Shown in pieces: positions 38,820 to 51,299 of a stretch of DNA of 64,000 bases. The translations under genes and the position numbers were made by a program. Every line of letters begins with the position of its first letter. Positions within the stretch are counted from its first letter, which is position 1. Under the pieces are notes generated by a model. The model ran no database searches. It was not told the DNA's origin and worked only from the letters and a program-made list of their open reading frames with translations. Source of the DNA: Monarcha castaneiventris obscurior (lineage: Eukaryota; Chordata; Aves; Passeriformes; Monarchidae); the NCBI GenBank assembly GCA_026261815.1, contig JAMPIT010000476.1, positions 2,197,501 through 2,261,500 of the forward strand, given 5' to 3'.

Positions 38820-39422
38820 TCAATGACAACACACCTTGCTGCAGCAAGGAAAGCCAACAGGGTTGCATCAAAAAGGGCATCACCAGCAGAGATAAAGAAG
38901 GCATTATCCCACTCTACTCTGTGCTTGCCAGGCCACAGCTGGGATGCTGTGTTCAGTTTTGGTCCCCACTATAAAAAAAGTTGGGGATAGGCTGGGCAGG
39001 GTCCTGAGATGGCCCACAAAGATGACCCAAGGTCTAGGAAGCCTGCCATAAGGAAAGGCTGAGATGCCTGTGTTTATTCAGCCTTGAGGAAAGACAGTTT
39101 AGGAGAGACCGTGTCACCATGTTCCAGTATTTAAAGGGTGGCTACAAGAAGTTGGAGACTCCCATTTTACAAGGAGTTACATGGAAAAGAGGAGGGGTAA
39201 TAGGTACAAGTTACTCCTGGGCCAATTCCAGTTGGACACAAGAAGAATTTTTTTCACAATGAGAGCAATCAGCCATTGGAATAATCTCCCCAGGGAAGTG
39301 GTGGATTCCCCAACAAAAATTTTGACTGGGTCATCTTGCCTTGGCTTTTGCCCAAAAAGTTTGGACCAGACAACCCTTCAGGTCCCTTCCAGCTGGGTCT
39401 TCTATGGTTCTATGATAATAAA
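38820..39422 (+). mobile_element. CR1 LINE, 5'-truncated copy with 3' end
   Basis: Recognisable CR1 landmarks run in order: 'aaagccaacagggttgcatc' near 38850, 'ctctactctgtgcttgccagg' near 38912, 'ttcagccttgaggaaagacag' near 39077, 'ccagtatttaaagggtggct' near 39124, 'cacaatgagagcaatcagcc' near 39256 and 'cttcaggtcccttccagctgg' near 39376. It ends in TTCTATGGTTCTATGATAATA, the ATTCTATG-type tandem end of CR1. The copy is 5' truncated and its frames are broken, as is usual for CR1. This is the best-preserved transposon in the window. Confidence 0.93.
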
Positions 39423-42400
39423 TTAGCAATAAGCCATAGCAGGTAATGCACCTGTTATTTGAGAATTAACTCCCATGGCGTTGTAAAGCATAAAGTGCCA
39501 GTGAATGCATCCTTTCCCTTCGGGTGCAATTACATTTCAAAAGCCATTTCCTGGAGTTGCTGGTTTAGCTTCTCTTTGGTTAAAAGTTTCTCTGCCTTCC
39601 ATGGATTGCACTCATATTTGTCTTGAACTGTGTGCTGTGGTTGGCAAGTGCTGACATGAGGATTTACTTGTGCTGTGTCAGGTTCAAAGTTTAGCACTCA
39701 ACTTGATATGGCTTAACCATGAGAGCATTATATTGAAACGTGAACACCAACCTTCTAAACCAAGTTTTAGTCCAAAGACTAAGCAGCATTCATTCTAAAC
39801 AGTAAAAACTTAGAAACAGACGTTTCTCACCACTAATTCTTCTCCTGGGAGTTCATGGTTAAACCCATGCTAATATGGTAGGAACAATGGTGGTACAGCA
39901 ATCACATCCCTGAGATTTATTGAAGATCTTAAATCTAGTCGGTACCACTGTAAACTGTCTTTTTTTCAGTCTTAAAAAAAAAAAAAAAATAGCCAAATCA
40001 GAATACAGTCATCTGCAGCATGGTGAAAATAAAGGAAAAGGCCAAGGAGAAGGCTTACTGCCTAATGTTGGGAGCATTTAACCTAAAATATTATTAAGAC
40101 CTAAAACACAACAGAAAAGTGAGAGCTGAACAACTCTATGCCTGGATCATTTAAGTTAAAATGAATATTTACCTTAACAAATAACATAAATATCTACTGT
40201 GATTGCCGAGAAATAGCATCTTTAATGTAATCACTTTGTCTCTCAATTAGTTCGTTTGGGTTTTTTTTAACTGGGATTCTTCATTTAATTGTTCCCTATC
40301 CTTGAAATTTCTATTTGCAACCTTGTACAAGTCACTCCCCCCATACAAACATTTTTAAATGTAATTTTTAAACTTGAAAATACCTAGTGTGTACTACAGT
40401 TAACTGAGTATTTGTGAGTTGGGCCATAAATAGAGTTTAATGAATGTTTATGCCATTTAAATTAAAAATTTTCAGGAGCTTGAAAACAAAACTCAGTTTC
40501 TTCATAAGGAAAAATAATTATGATTGTGTTATAAAGTACAGGTAGTTAAGTACTAAAGCAGATCAAAAGGTTATGAAATCAACCCTTATAAAAAGGTAGT
40601 GATAACTACAGGCAACAAGGAGAGAATATTGGAATGAAAAGGTGATAATCCAGTTTAAAAAGCTTGGAACAAAAACTGAGAATTGTAATTAATGGATAAA
40701 ACAGAATTGAGGGAAAGGGGGAAGGGATATCCATAAAAATCACATAAAATGAGTTTGTCATTTCCTCCAGTGAGTGATGGGGACTCAGACAAAAAATGTT
40801 AGGTTTGATCTGTTTTGCTATACTTCTTCTGAAAAACAAAAACAGAAATCCTGCTGACAGATTCAGGGCACACTTTGCAGCAGTTAAAAGTGGTGATTGC
40901 TCTACTAATATTCCTTCCCATTTTGTTCTATTCAGCTATGACTTCTATGACCTCTGTCTACACCTTCCAAAAAAGGATTCCAGGACACCTAACATAGAGA
41001 AACAGTCCTAACCAAACTGATTATATACAGTTATTAAATAGCAGAACCACTGAAACTACCTCAAAATTTCTTTTTTGTTTTTTTATACATTCTTATGCTG
41101 TATCAGTTTGCTCCTTCTTACTTCTTTTTCCTAAATTAACCATTCCTATCTGTCACTTGTTTGTTACATGCTTCATTCACTTCTAAAATCTGGCATGATA
41201 CCGCAATCATTCACTTTGACATCAGTAGTCCACAGTGGAAAGCTGCCAGCAATACTCTTAGAATTCTGAGGTATTTCACTTCTTATAGTCTAAATTAAAT
41301 ATCTGGGGCTTCTTCATTAATTCAAAAGATTTGCTACAAAGGAAGTCTACCAACATCTTAATGATACTTTTCTTTCTCTAGCCAGAGGCCTGAAAGTCCT
41401 TTCTTCCCCGCCCCCCAAAACAGAAATCTTGTGTTCATTTCTATGAAACAGTTTTGAGAAAAACTTTGAATTTTTCCACCTTTATATACCAGATGTTGAC
41501 TGCTTCAAAACTTTCAGTGTTACTTTAATGACAAATTTGTCTCAGTTCACATTTTCCCCAAAACACAGAACTCAGACGTGCCCGTATTTGGTAGAACAGT
41601 GTTACCAAATTGAATGAATCATAGATGAAAATGAAGTTACTATTTTATCCTTAGGATGTTTAGCTTTTCCCGGTTGTTAGTAGTTACAGAGAACTGATCC
41701 CAGAGCTCATGATCTGCCATGAATTTTGATTAGTAATTCTCAAGCTCTGTGCAGCATAAAGAAAGAACACACTGTAGCTCACCCGCACGTTGGTAGTTCT
41801 GTGAGCTGAGTCAGTGAATGTGCAGAGATCATCTCTCAAGAAGCTTGAATGGAAAAGAAATGAAGGGTGACAGAACACTGCTGTCCATGGCACGACAAAC
41901 AGCATTCGTGAACAGCAACATTTCAGCCACAGTGCCCTAGCAAGGTATGATCTGTTTAATGCAGCAACTCAAAAACACTCAGATAGCCTGGTTATACTTT
42001 ATAAAACCCATTCAGTCCCAAATAATACTAAAGGGTATGCAATATTTCATATTTCATGTCAATTAGTTATATTAGTATTGTCCTGCTGCAAGCAATTCTG
42101 AGCTTCAGTAGCCTTGGTGCAGATACCTTAGAATTCCATATATTCTGTAGCAACAGGCCTCATACACTGACATGCACCATGTGTCAAAGCTAGTATGACT
42201 TACTCTGTTAGAAATTAGTATTGTAGAAATACTCTTCCTGCTTATATTACAACATCTTACAACATAATGAAGAATTTTAGGGTTTTTTCCCCCACCCAAA
42301 GTGAGCAAAAATATGGAAATAAAACTTGACAGTCTGCAATGGTTGTATTTTCAAGTTTGAGCTTGTCTTGCACAAGAGATGGTTCTCCAAGGTGCTATGC

Positions 42401-44720
42401 AGTATAAAACCAGCTCCTTACATGTACCTGCATGTTTGAAAAAGCTTTACTAAGGTATTGCATCTTAGTGTACAATATAAAGTAAGTGCATTTTGAGCAT
42501 TAAGTGTATTTTTTTAGAAATTTCATAGTTTGATGATTGTTTTTAATTTAAAATAACACCTTATCCACAAAAGCAGATAAATGTGTCAGATTCATAGTAG
42601 GAGGGTTTTCCACCAAGAAGATTTCCTTCTACTAAACTATCTTTTTTAAGCCTTTCTTCTTCCTTTGGCTAGATGTGGGAAAAGAAAAAGAAAATAGAAC
42701 AAGAATAGAAAAAAAAAAGTTTGGTTTTTTTTTTGTGTCATTCCACAAAAAACAAATGAGTAAAAATAGATTATAAACTTCCAGTTCATCATATACGAAC
42801 ATGTTCAGAATTTGATCCATTGTCTTACCATCTATTTCCTTCTGGCACTTCCATAAGTCAAAACCCGACTAAAAGTTTCAGATTATATGACAGGCATGGT
42901 CTTTGTGATGTTACAACATGATCCAAAAATATAAAGTAAGAACTAAGGTTTTGGAGTTCCCCCCATCTTGTCTGGTTGGACTGTTTGTGTTCTGCTGTCC
43001 CAGTCATTATCTTTTGCTTACTGAGATTTCTCCATCTCCTCTGATTCCTTAGACATTTCATTGCTGCTGGTTAGATGCTATTACCATGTGACATGTTCAA
43101 CCTTTAAAACAAATAATTTACTGTGAAAGTTGAAAACTGTTAGAATGATGAATTTGAATGTTTATCACTGAGTTCTTCAGGCCTAAGAATACTGTCAAAC
43201 TCTAAAATAAACAAGTATAATAAAATTACACTTTTTTCCAAGGTCTCAGAAGGTGGAGGGCAGGGTTTTCTCTGGCTCTTTGCTCAGTGCTGTGTAGCCT
43301 GTCTGGAGGTGCTGTTTGCAAAACAGCATTTTCAGCTTTTATCTGACATTCCCATTTGGAATTAGCAGCAGATAAGCACTGTGCTGCTACCTGCCATTCC
43401 CACTCATGTTTCTGTGGGAAGGAACGTCACATCAGCTAAAGCTGGAGGCCAAGCCATGCACAGAGAAGAGAAGGAGCTTAGACAGGGTAAGCAAAGTTCC
43501 CCAAATCCCAGAGCACTGAAGTGGCACCAAAGCAACAAGCACTGCTGTTGCAAGAGAGCCTGAGGAACTGCTCTGCACAGTAGAGGACACAGAATGGAAG
43601 AAAAATGGTGCTTAAGTGGTTATTTTCTGTCTTAGCTAGCCAGCAAAAGTGCTACAAGGAAACATAAACCCAGCTTTAACTGAGTTACTAGTCTGAAGGA
43701 AGCTGCAAAAAATGCAGAAGCTCGTGGTTCCACCAACCACCCCACAATGAAAAGGTGAGTTTTCAGTCAAGCCTGGGCTTGGGGAGCTCATACCTTCTAC
43801 CATAGCCTGGCAGCCCCCCCATGGGCAGCCTGAGATGTTTCTACTACTTTCTAGTGGTTTTATTATTGTCCATCTATTAATCAAGTTAAACAGTACCAAC
43901 TCTACCCTAAAACCCTTTCCAGGTGTCATACAGATGTGTTTTTTCCAGCCTCTGGCATTTTGATTCGAGGGAAAGATAACAGCAATGCCTTAGAAAATGA
44001 GACAGGGACCAGGCTTTTTACCTCTAATTATTTCTTAAAATCAAATCATGCCTCTACTGAAAGAGACTTTCTGCTAACTGCATTTCAAGACTGAGAGAGA
44101 GCATGGTTGAATTTAATAAGTTTAGTAATTTAATTTGGCATTGGGTCTGGCTCTAAGCCTTAGAAACTAGTTGGTAGCTAAGATCTAGTGGCATTTCTGT
44201 AATGGAGGGAGATAAAATCTGGACAGATCTCCAGTTTTCTCAACCATAACAACTATGTTCTGTTGTCCAGAAAAAGATGGTTTGTGTTGAATTCTTGAAA
44301 ACAGCTTGAATAGCTGCAAATCCTATAGAAATCATCAGCATCAGAAAGATGCTGAAGAAGATGCAGAATAAGGAACTGTGCTAAATATGCCAGTGTTGTA
44401 ATAAAAAAAAAATATTGTGCTTTCAGCGCTTTCCATTCAGAATATAAAACAATATTCTAACTGATTGTTCTGTGCATTTTTATTTGTGCCTCCCAGGAAA
44501 GCTTTTGGATAGGCTTGAGGGTTAAAATTATTTTCTAGAGTTCAAAATAATCTTCTTCTGAAATGAAGAAAGCAACCCTTGCCTCCAACTGTAAACGCTC
44601 TATTACTTCTATGGTATTTAGGACACTAAAAGAAAAGAGCCCATAGAAAAGAGCCAGGGATTTTTAATGTCAGCACAAGGGAATGTCATCATTTGCTTCC
44701 TTTCAGTTAAAATCCTCAAA

Positions 44721-44744
44721 AAACAAACAAACAAACAAACAAAC
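44721..44744. repeat. (AAAC)6 microsatellite
   Basis: Six uninterrupted AAAC units are followed by a degenerate AATC unit. Confidence 0.95.
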
Positions 44745-45950
44745 AATCAAACATTAAACCAGCAAGCATTCATTGCTCTAATAACACCTTATTTTAAAAA
44801 AAAGAAAAGGGAAAATTCTTCACACCTTCTCTGAAGTTATGCAAATGTTATACAAGAACCAAAAGTAAACCAACAGAAACAGCAGAATTAAGGTACTGTT
44901 AAAGAGAAACTAATGTGTTCCTAAATCCTGTTTATTTCAGCAAGGTTCAGTAAGGACTGGTTCTATGCTTCAAGTACACAGACAGGAAAATCTGGGCATG
45001 AAGAGTTTTCAGGCCAGAAAATATAAAATCCTGCATGTAACTTGAAACTCAAATGTTAATTTCCCTAAAACTAAAATGCTGTTGCTAACACAAGAAGCTT
45101 TCAACAAAATTCTTATCACTTTGTAGCAGAAAACTTGAATGCCCTAAACAAAGATTAATGCGGCCCTTTCCAAATTAGAGTAGAATCTCAAAATTTCACT
45201 CTAATTCTTGCCACAATTGTCTTTCACAGAAGTTGAACAAGTTACTGGAGTCTCTCAGGCAATAGTTTAGAACTGTTTATGATACTTAATGTTTTCTTCT
45301 CTTTTTCCTCTTCTTCTACTACCACTTAATGACAAGTAGTTTTGTTTCTTCTGACCCTATACATGCCCTTTAGTATTTTTACAAACTCAAATCAAAGTCT
45401 TTCTTCAGGAAAAAAGGAAATTGTCAAAACATATTTAATGACAGAATTCTTCAGAGAGCTTTGCAAGATCAAAAAAGAAAAAAATTACTTGATGTTACAG
45501 TTCCCTGTGGGACTTGATTTTTGTTTTAAATTGGGAAATATTGTTCCTGAAGGAACAGTGTATTGATTTGTTAAATCCCTGTTTTAAGAGTAGCTTTTTA
45601 GAATTGAAATGTAAATGGCATCTTTTCTTTGTGAGTTAAAAAAAGTCTTCAGAGAAAATTATTTTCTAAGAGACTCTGCAAGCATCAAAACATGACTTAT
45701 TTGTAAAACATTTAGTCAAGAAACATCGGACATGTTAGTAGGGATTAGTGCTTTTTGCCAGGACTAGGTGCAGAGCCATACTAAACCACACAAAACAATT
45801 AATCTGTATTTCTGTAAGGTACACCAGGGCAACTGCATCAGGCTGTCTTGTAGCAAAAAGAATGAAATACTAGAAAAGCCAAAAAACTACAAGAAAGCAA
45901 ATAAAATCTTTGGTATAGATGGTGCAGATCAAAAGCAGGCAGGGAGGAGA

Positions 45951-45991
45951 CCTTTTTTCAGTTTTTTTTTTACAGAAAAACTGAAAAAAGG
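45951..45991. repeat. Perfect 16-bp inverted repeat, 9-base loop
   Basis: CCTTTTTTCAGTTTTT (45951-45966) and AAAAACTGAAAAAAGG (45976-45991) are exact reverse complements around a 9-base loop. The arms include mixed CAG/CTG cores, so this is not just a poly-T meeting a poly-A. Intergenic, with no function known to me. Confidence 0.9.
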
Positions 45992-46439
45992 CAAAAACAT
46001 TAGCCAAAATTGGTTATTTGTTGAAGTAGAACAGCTTTATTTGGTAGTTGTATGAAGATCAGAACGTAGTTTTATAACTATGCCTCCCCAAGGCCCAAAA
46101 ATCTATTGTTTAGATAGTGAGTTTTGTTCAACTGTTGTTAATTATCACAAACTCTTCCCGTATTTCTTCACAGCTCTGGATGTAAGTATATGAGTGTGTG
46201 CTGTGCCCATGGTATGCTTCCTTTTCTCCTAAATGTGAGTAACCAGGGTCCTGTATGCATGTTAACTTTTTGTACTTGTACCTTCTATAGGAAACACTGC
46301 GGCTCAAGTGTTTGGTTTGTAGTTGTCTCACCCTCTAGTGGCAGAGAGGCTTTAGTTCTCAGCGATGAACAAATGGGAGATGAAGTTTTTTTCTTCTGGT
46401 CAACTGGGCTGTGTTGCCTCTTTACAGCAGGCTGATAAA

Positions 46440-46665
46440 GAACTGAAATTGTTTTATTTGTTTATAAAGCCGCAGATCATTGTCTGCAATGTGTGCCCGT
46501 CACTTCTAATGGAGCAATGCAAAATGCGCTGACCTACGGGCACTGAAATAATTAAAAAGGTGCTAATGAAGGGTAGTTGTATGCTCAGATGTACTCCTTC
46601 AGTTATGTGAAATGACTGCTATTAAAGCCTGCCTGTGCCACCACAATTAGTAGTAGTATAATGCT
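46440..46665. promoter_or_regulatory. Candidate conserved non-coding element
   Basis: Non-repetitive sequence with embedded symmetric words: GCAGA...TCTGC at 46472-46487, and GTGCCCGT (46493-46500) opposite ACGGGCAC (46536-46543). There is also a run of HOX/LIM-type cores (AATAATTAAAAAGG, GGTGCTAATGA, CACAATTAGTAG). The texture resembles deeply conserved enhancers flanking developmental regulators. No coding frame spans it. Confidence 0.38.
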
Positions 46666-47274
46666 GCTGCCTGAAGACTAACAGAGATAGGACCTCTATT
46701 TTCCTCTAAATTCAAATTCCCTATTAAATTTTCATTTAAAAGCAGAAGACAGACACCAGACTATTTTTGTCCCCAGAAAGACTTAAAATCATAATGCACA
46801 GCTTTTATAAAATAATATGCTCACCAGATATTAGCTGAAAAATTAATAGATATCCTATCCTGTGTTTGGGAAAAAGAAACAAAAAATAAGAAGTGATATA
46901 AAGAGTATTGAGTAATGTTAGCTTCTGCAGAAATTTATCTGCTACTTTACAAGATTGGAGCCTTGGAAACAGAATTAATTCAAACCTGGGTAATTTAAGT
47001 TTTGTTATTGCTATTTGGTCTGTACAGCTGGACCAAAACAGAATAGAGAAAAAAAATATGAGGCATTGCCAGCACTTCCTGAGAGGTAGCCACTAAGTGA
47101 ATGGAGAACTCTGGAGATACTAATCAGCTGTAAGGAAAGGCCTTTGGCCATATTTTAGAGGAGGATATATAAAGTACAAAACCACAGGGAGCAGTAGCTT
47201 AGCTGCCAGTGTGCCAGCACATTTGTTCAAACAACTTTACCATTTTTTAAAAGCTTTTTGAAGGCATATTTCTT

Positions 47275-47400
47275 AGTTGTAAATATGCTGTTGCTGATAA
47301 TCAGGTTAGGTTCTAATGTCACCTGTAGCTGTGATTATTTAATTAACAAGTATGATTATGGTGCATCATTCTAATTGCCTGCATTCTCCACTATGATGTT
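47275..47400. promoter_or_regulatory. Candidate conserved non-coding element
   Basis: Dense motif-like words without simple repeats: GCTGATAATCAGG, TCACCTGTAGCTGTG (an E-box), GATTATTTAATTAACAAG, and CATTCTAATTGCC. Multiple homeodomain cores together with an E-box suggest an enhancer; conservation was not tested. Confidence 0.33.
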
Positions 47401-50320
47401 TCTTATGCTCTGGTCTCTTGCAATTCAGCGAGATTTTGGCCAGTTGGATTTATTTTTCACATGGCACTACAAGACAGGTATTTCTGAAAATTAGGGTACA
47501 AAAAGCTACAGTATTTTTGCTACATCCAAAAATCCTACTGGCATTTAAAATGAGAACTGCTCCTAATAGAGCACAGAAAAATTTGCATCTAACCATATTT
47601 ATAGGACTGTGAAGCACAAAATGCCCTTATGGTTGTTCCAAGCACGTGAGCAACAATAGGATTTGCTATATCCAAAAAGCCCAAACTGTAGAATTATGAT
47701 GAAAATAAGTCTAACGATGCAAGCACAATCCCATGCCAACACTAATATTTTAATACGAACCATGAAGTAGCATTTTTGCGAGGATACTGGCCCACATTTG
47801 CACAGTCATTTTGTAGATACAGCAATCAGCAGTGTCTTCAGAAAGACTTGTGGAGAAAGCAAACCTTCAGAGAGAACAGCTGAAAGTCACAAGGTTCAGT
47901 GTTCAGGCTCCAGAGTGAATCTGTCTTGCTTGGTTACAAAGTCCAAGTTTAACCTATTACCATGGAGCTGGCTGCAGTCTTTGCTGGAAAAATCTGAAAT
48001 TGTTCAGCCCCAGTGTCTCACCATCCAAGACAGGGTGCAAATGCTGCCTCAGGTACAGCAAGCCTGCTTAACCTACTGCCCTACACACTCAGTACTTTCT
48101 TCATTTTCTTATGCACTTTAAAAGTGTCTAATAAAAATGTTTTACTTAATGTTTCCTCATATATAGGTCTCAAAGCATGGATAATGGGAAACAGATGATG
48201 TGAGCACATACAAGCAGGCTCATTTTGTATATATAAGAAGTAGCTTTCAGAAAAGAGATTGAATTCTTCTGAGCGGGATTGGTTTAATTACACCACAGAC
48301 TTTGATCTTGTTCACAATTGTAGTGTGAATTTGGGCAAAACTTCACTGAAATGGTACAATTACAGACAAAAGTGAAATAAGAAAAGGTGTTTCATGACTC
48401 AGGGCTAAGAGAACATCTCTGAGCAAAGAAGATGCTATTAGATAGAGTGCACAGGCCATACCTGTGTACCAGCCTGCCAGACTTATTTATTGCAAAGTCC
48501 ACACAGTACATATTCTGGCCATGTAAATAAGGCCCTTAGAAAACAACAGTGCAGTATCAATTCACAAGGAACAAAACATGTAATACTGTAATAATAATAA
48601 TTTTGCATGTGTTACATTTGTCACCACATTAAGCATTTTTAAGGAATTTTGACTTGCTTTTTCCCATTATTCTACGCTGGATTCCACTTTCACTTGCAGT
48701 ACTATATTAATGATAATAAATGTATTGCAGCAGTAGCACAGCAATGGCCACATCCCCCAGCCACCACTTCTTGCTGTTAAGGGCAGCAGACAAACACCAG
48801 GTTAATGCCTGCTGCACTCCCTTTGACAGGCTGCTGAACTTGAGGGTAGCTACAAATGGCATTGATTAATTCCAATCATGTGCTCCATGTGTGTAATGGC
48901 AAATTCTCACCTATGACCCTATTTCCCTTTCAAACAAGGTGCAGTGCAAAATCAGGGCCCATGAATGAGGATCACAGAGGCTGCAGTTTGGAGCCTACAG
49001 GTCTGCTTGTCTTGAAAGCTGCTCGAGTGTAGTAACTTCCAACTTAGCTGAAGACGGGAGTGGCCAGGTATGTGCAAGGTCACTGTGAGCTGACATTCAC
49101 CACTGAAGAATTTATACACTGGACAACACTGTCTTCTAAGGAGCTGAGCCATGAACCTTTCAGTCCATCACATGCCATTGTTTGCATCTAAATACACAGC
49201 ATATAGCACTTCCCTCTGGAGAGCACACAGGTGCATTTACCTGTTCAGCCTACTACTGCTATTCCCCATTTTGAACTTTAATAATAGAGGATCAAATTCC
49301 CCTAGATTCAGGACAGACTTAAGTCTGTAGAGGACTTGAACCACACATTCGAAATCGCATCTGTACGCACCACAGGGCCAGCAGAACATCACAAAAGGTT
49401 ACTGCATCCCCTCATACCAGTATTCTGCCTTCTGACATTGGTGACCCATCAGTAACCCACACAGTGCTCCTCAGGAGGGAGAAGAGCTTTCTGCAGGATG
49501 TGCAGACACTTCTCTGAACAGGACTGCCATTAGCACTCCAGGTGAAACCCCAGCCTAGGACACAGTCCCTGTTAGCCAGGGAGGGGATGGCAGCCCAGGC
49601 TCTGACACAGCAGCAGCAGCAGGAGCACGAGCAGTGATGCAGGGACTGGCCTGTGTTCCACCACTGCCTCTGCTCAAGCTGCGCTCTGCACCCGGAGTAA
49701 TTGACAGTCACCACATGATGGGATTTATGCTCTGAGCAAACTATTATCCTACTGAGGTGACCATGTGAGACTGCACGAGGGGGATGGAACTGGGTTTTGA
49801 ACAGTTAGCATGGTTGTGAAAGCATTGTTGGACTCTGCTTCCCTTTCTGCCTCAGGCTTTGGGTTGCCTGGATCTTTTTACCTAAAGGGAAGGAGCAAGA
49901 AACCACTTTCACCTGTGAGCAAGGATATCAGGATCAAAAAGCTCCTAGAAATATTGCTTGAGTTTGAAACAGCTTTTTTTTCTACAGCTTTCTAAAAGCT
50001 GGTTCTTGCTTATCCTCTTCATGGTTCAAACATGAACGAAAAACCTTGGTGCTTTGTATTTATACACTGGCAGTAAACCCCAAAATTTGGGCATACTTTA
50101 TTTCTATCTCTGCCTCTCATATAGCTACTTAAAAGTTGTGCTGAATATTAAGTATCATAATTTGGAAGCACAGAAGAAATAACATCTGTTGTAACCTGAA
50201 ATACCAAAAGTAGGCCTTTTCATTCCATGCCAGTCAGGAAACTAATAACATATGTGCAGAATGCATTTCATATATGGCAGTGACATATTTGCAAAACATT
50301 CAAATTATAGTTTTATCCTT

Positions 50321-50360
50321 TGACCATTTGTATTCTTGACCATTTGTATTCTTGACCATT
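50321..50360. repeat. 16-bp tandem repeat, 2.5 copies
   Basis: TGACCATTTGTATTCT occurs at 50321-50336 and 50337-50352, followed by the half unit TGACCATT. The copies are identical. Confidence 0.95.
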
Positions 50361-50723
50361 AATCCAACTGCTTCCATTCCTTCTAATGTTAATTCCTAAG
50401 AAAATGTAAGCAATTGACAATAAACAAGGCAAATTTCAGAAGCTGTAGGGATATTTCCCTGGTATTCTACTAATATGCCCAAAAATCTTTTAAATTATTA
50501 AGAAGAAAATAGAGTCAGTATAAATTATACACTAAACTCTTGATTTCATACCTCCAGTTAAGTTCAGTACTGCAAATAATCCCATTTAAATACATGTCAG
50601 TGGTATCACATAGGGTAAGGAAGTTAAAGACAAGCATAAATGTTTTCACTACCAGGATCATAGCATATGGATGCAAGTTGGAATTAGAAAGAGGAGCTTA
50701 AATTAGTTTCTCCTGTCAGGGTT

Positions 50724-50893
50724 CTGCTGCCCCTTAGAGTTGTGGGGAGTTGCATGGGATGGGTGCATGAAGGCCAGGCTGGGCAGGCCTTGAACAACCT
50801 GGTCTGGTGGAAGATGTCCCTGCCCATGGCTGGGGGATGGGAAGGGCATGGACTTTAAAGTCCTTTTTAATCCAGACTATTCCATGATTCAAA
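50724..50893 (+). mobile_element. CR1 LINE 3'-end fragment
   Basis: About 170 bases of the CR1 3' end. The block 'gaacaacctggtctggtgga' near 50792, then 'gatgtccctgcccatggctgg' near 50813 and 'ttaaagtcctttttaatcc' near 50855, are classic CR1 3' UTR phrases. It ends with a decayed TTCCATGATTC at the place of the octamer repeat. Heavily 5' truncated and older than the copy at 38820. Confidence 0.9.
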
Positions 50894-50939
50894 AAAGCAG
50901 TCTCTGACCAAATCATGAGGTATTCCTTTCTTACCAAAA

Positions 50940-51290
50940 GCCAGCAGGGCCTGAGGGCCCATGGGCAGCCTGGGATAGAGGCGGGCCCTGCAGCATTCCC
51001 TCTGGAAGCAGGATGGGAGGCAGGGGAGGCACAGCAGAGCTGAGGGCTCAGGTGGGGTTGGCCAGGGGGTGAGGGCCCCCAGCCCAGCAGCGCTCCTGCC
51101 CTACACACCATGAAGGCCAAGCAGTAACAGAAGGGATAAAAGTTGCCTAAGGAGGGCAGCTGGATGTGCTCAGCCCTAGGACTGATACCCAGTGCAGAAT
51201 CTCGCCCCCAGCACAGGCAGTGCTGATAAGGCTGCCAGAGCAATCCTGGACTGGCTTCACACAGGCAAAAATGGGACAGAGGAAACACAG
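50940..51290. other. GC-rich block of unknown origin beside a CR1 fragment
   Basis: About 350 bases are far richer in G and C than the surroundings and begin about 45 bases after a CR1 end. A frame of 184 codons is open on the minus strand across 50734-51288, but it runs through the CR1 end and has no recognisable domain. It may be part of an unnamed interspersed repeat (for instance a solitary LTR) or a GC-biased unique segment. I could not find terminal repeats or a target-site duplication. Confidence 0.35.
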
Positions 51291-51299
51291 GTGGTCAAA

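Larger units (their letters stand above)
39430..46435. other. Intergenic DNA, no gene recognised
   Basis: AT-rich unique sequence. It contains poly-A runs (39974-39989, 44401-44410), an (AAAC)6 microsatellite and a long A/T hairpin, listed separately. No coding exon, RNA gene or clear transposon was recognised. Confidence 0.55.
46670..50715. other. Intergenic DNA, mostly unannotated
   Basis: AT-rich sequence up to about 48700, then a more GC-balanced stretch 48730-49760 that includes a (CAG)n-like run near 49608-49622. No exon or transposon could be named. A candidate enhancer at 47275-47400 and a 16-bp tandem repeat are listed separately. Confidence 0.5.

Noticed and set aside
50734..51288. 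184-codon frame on the minus strand
   Set aside because: It crosses a CR1 3' end and a GC-rich block, with no recognisable domain or splice context.
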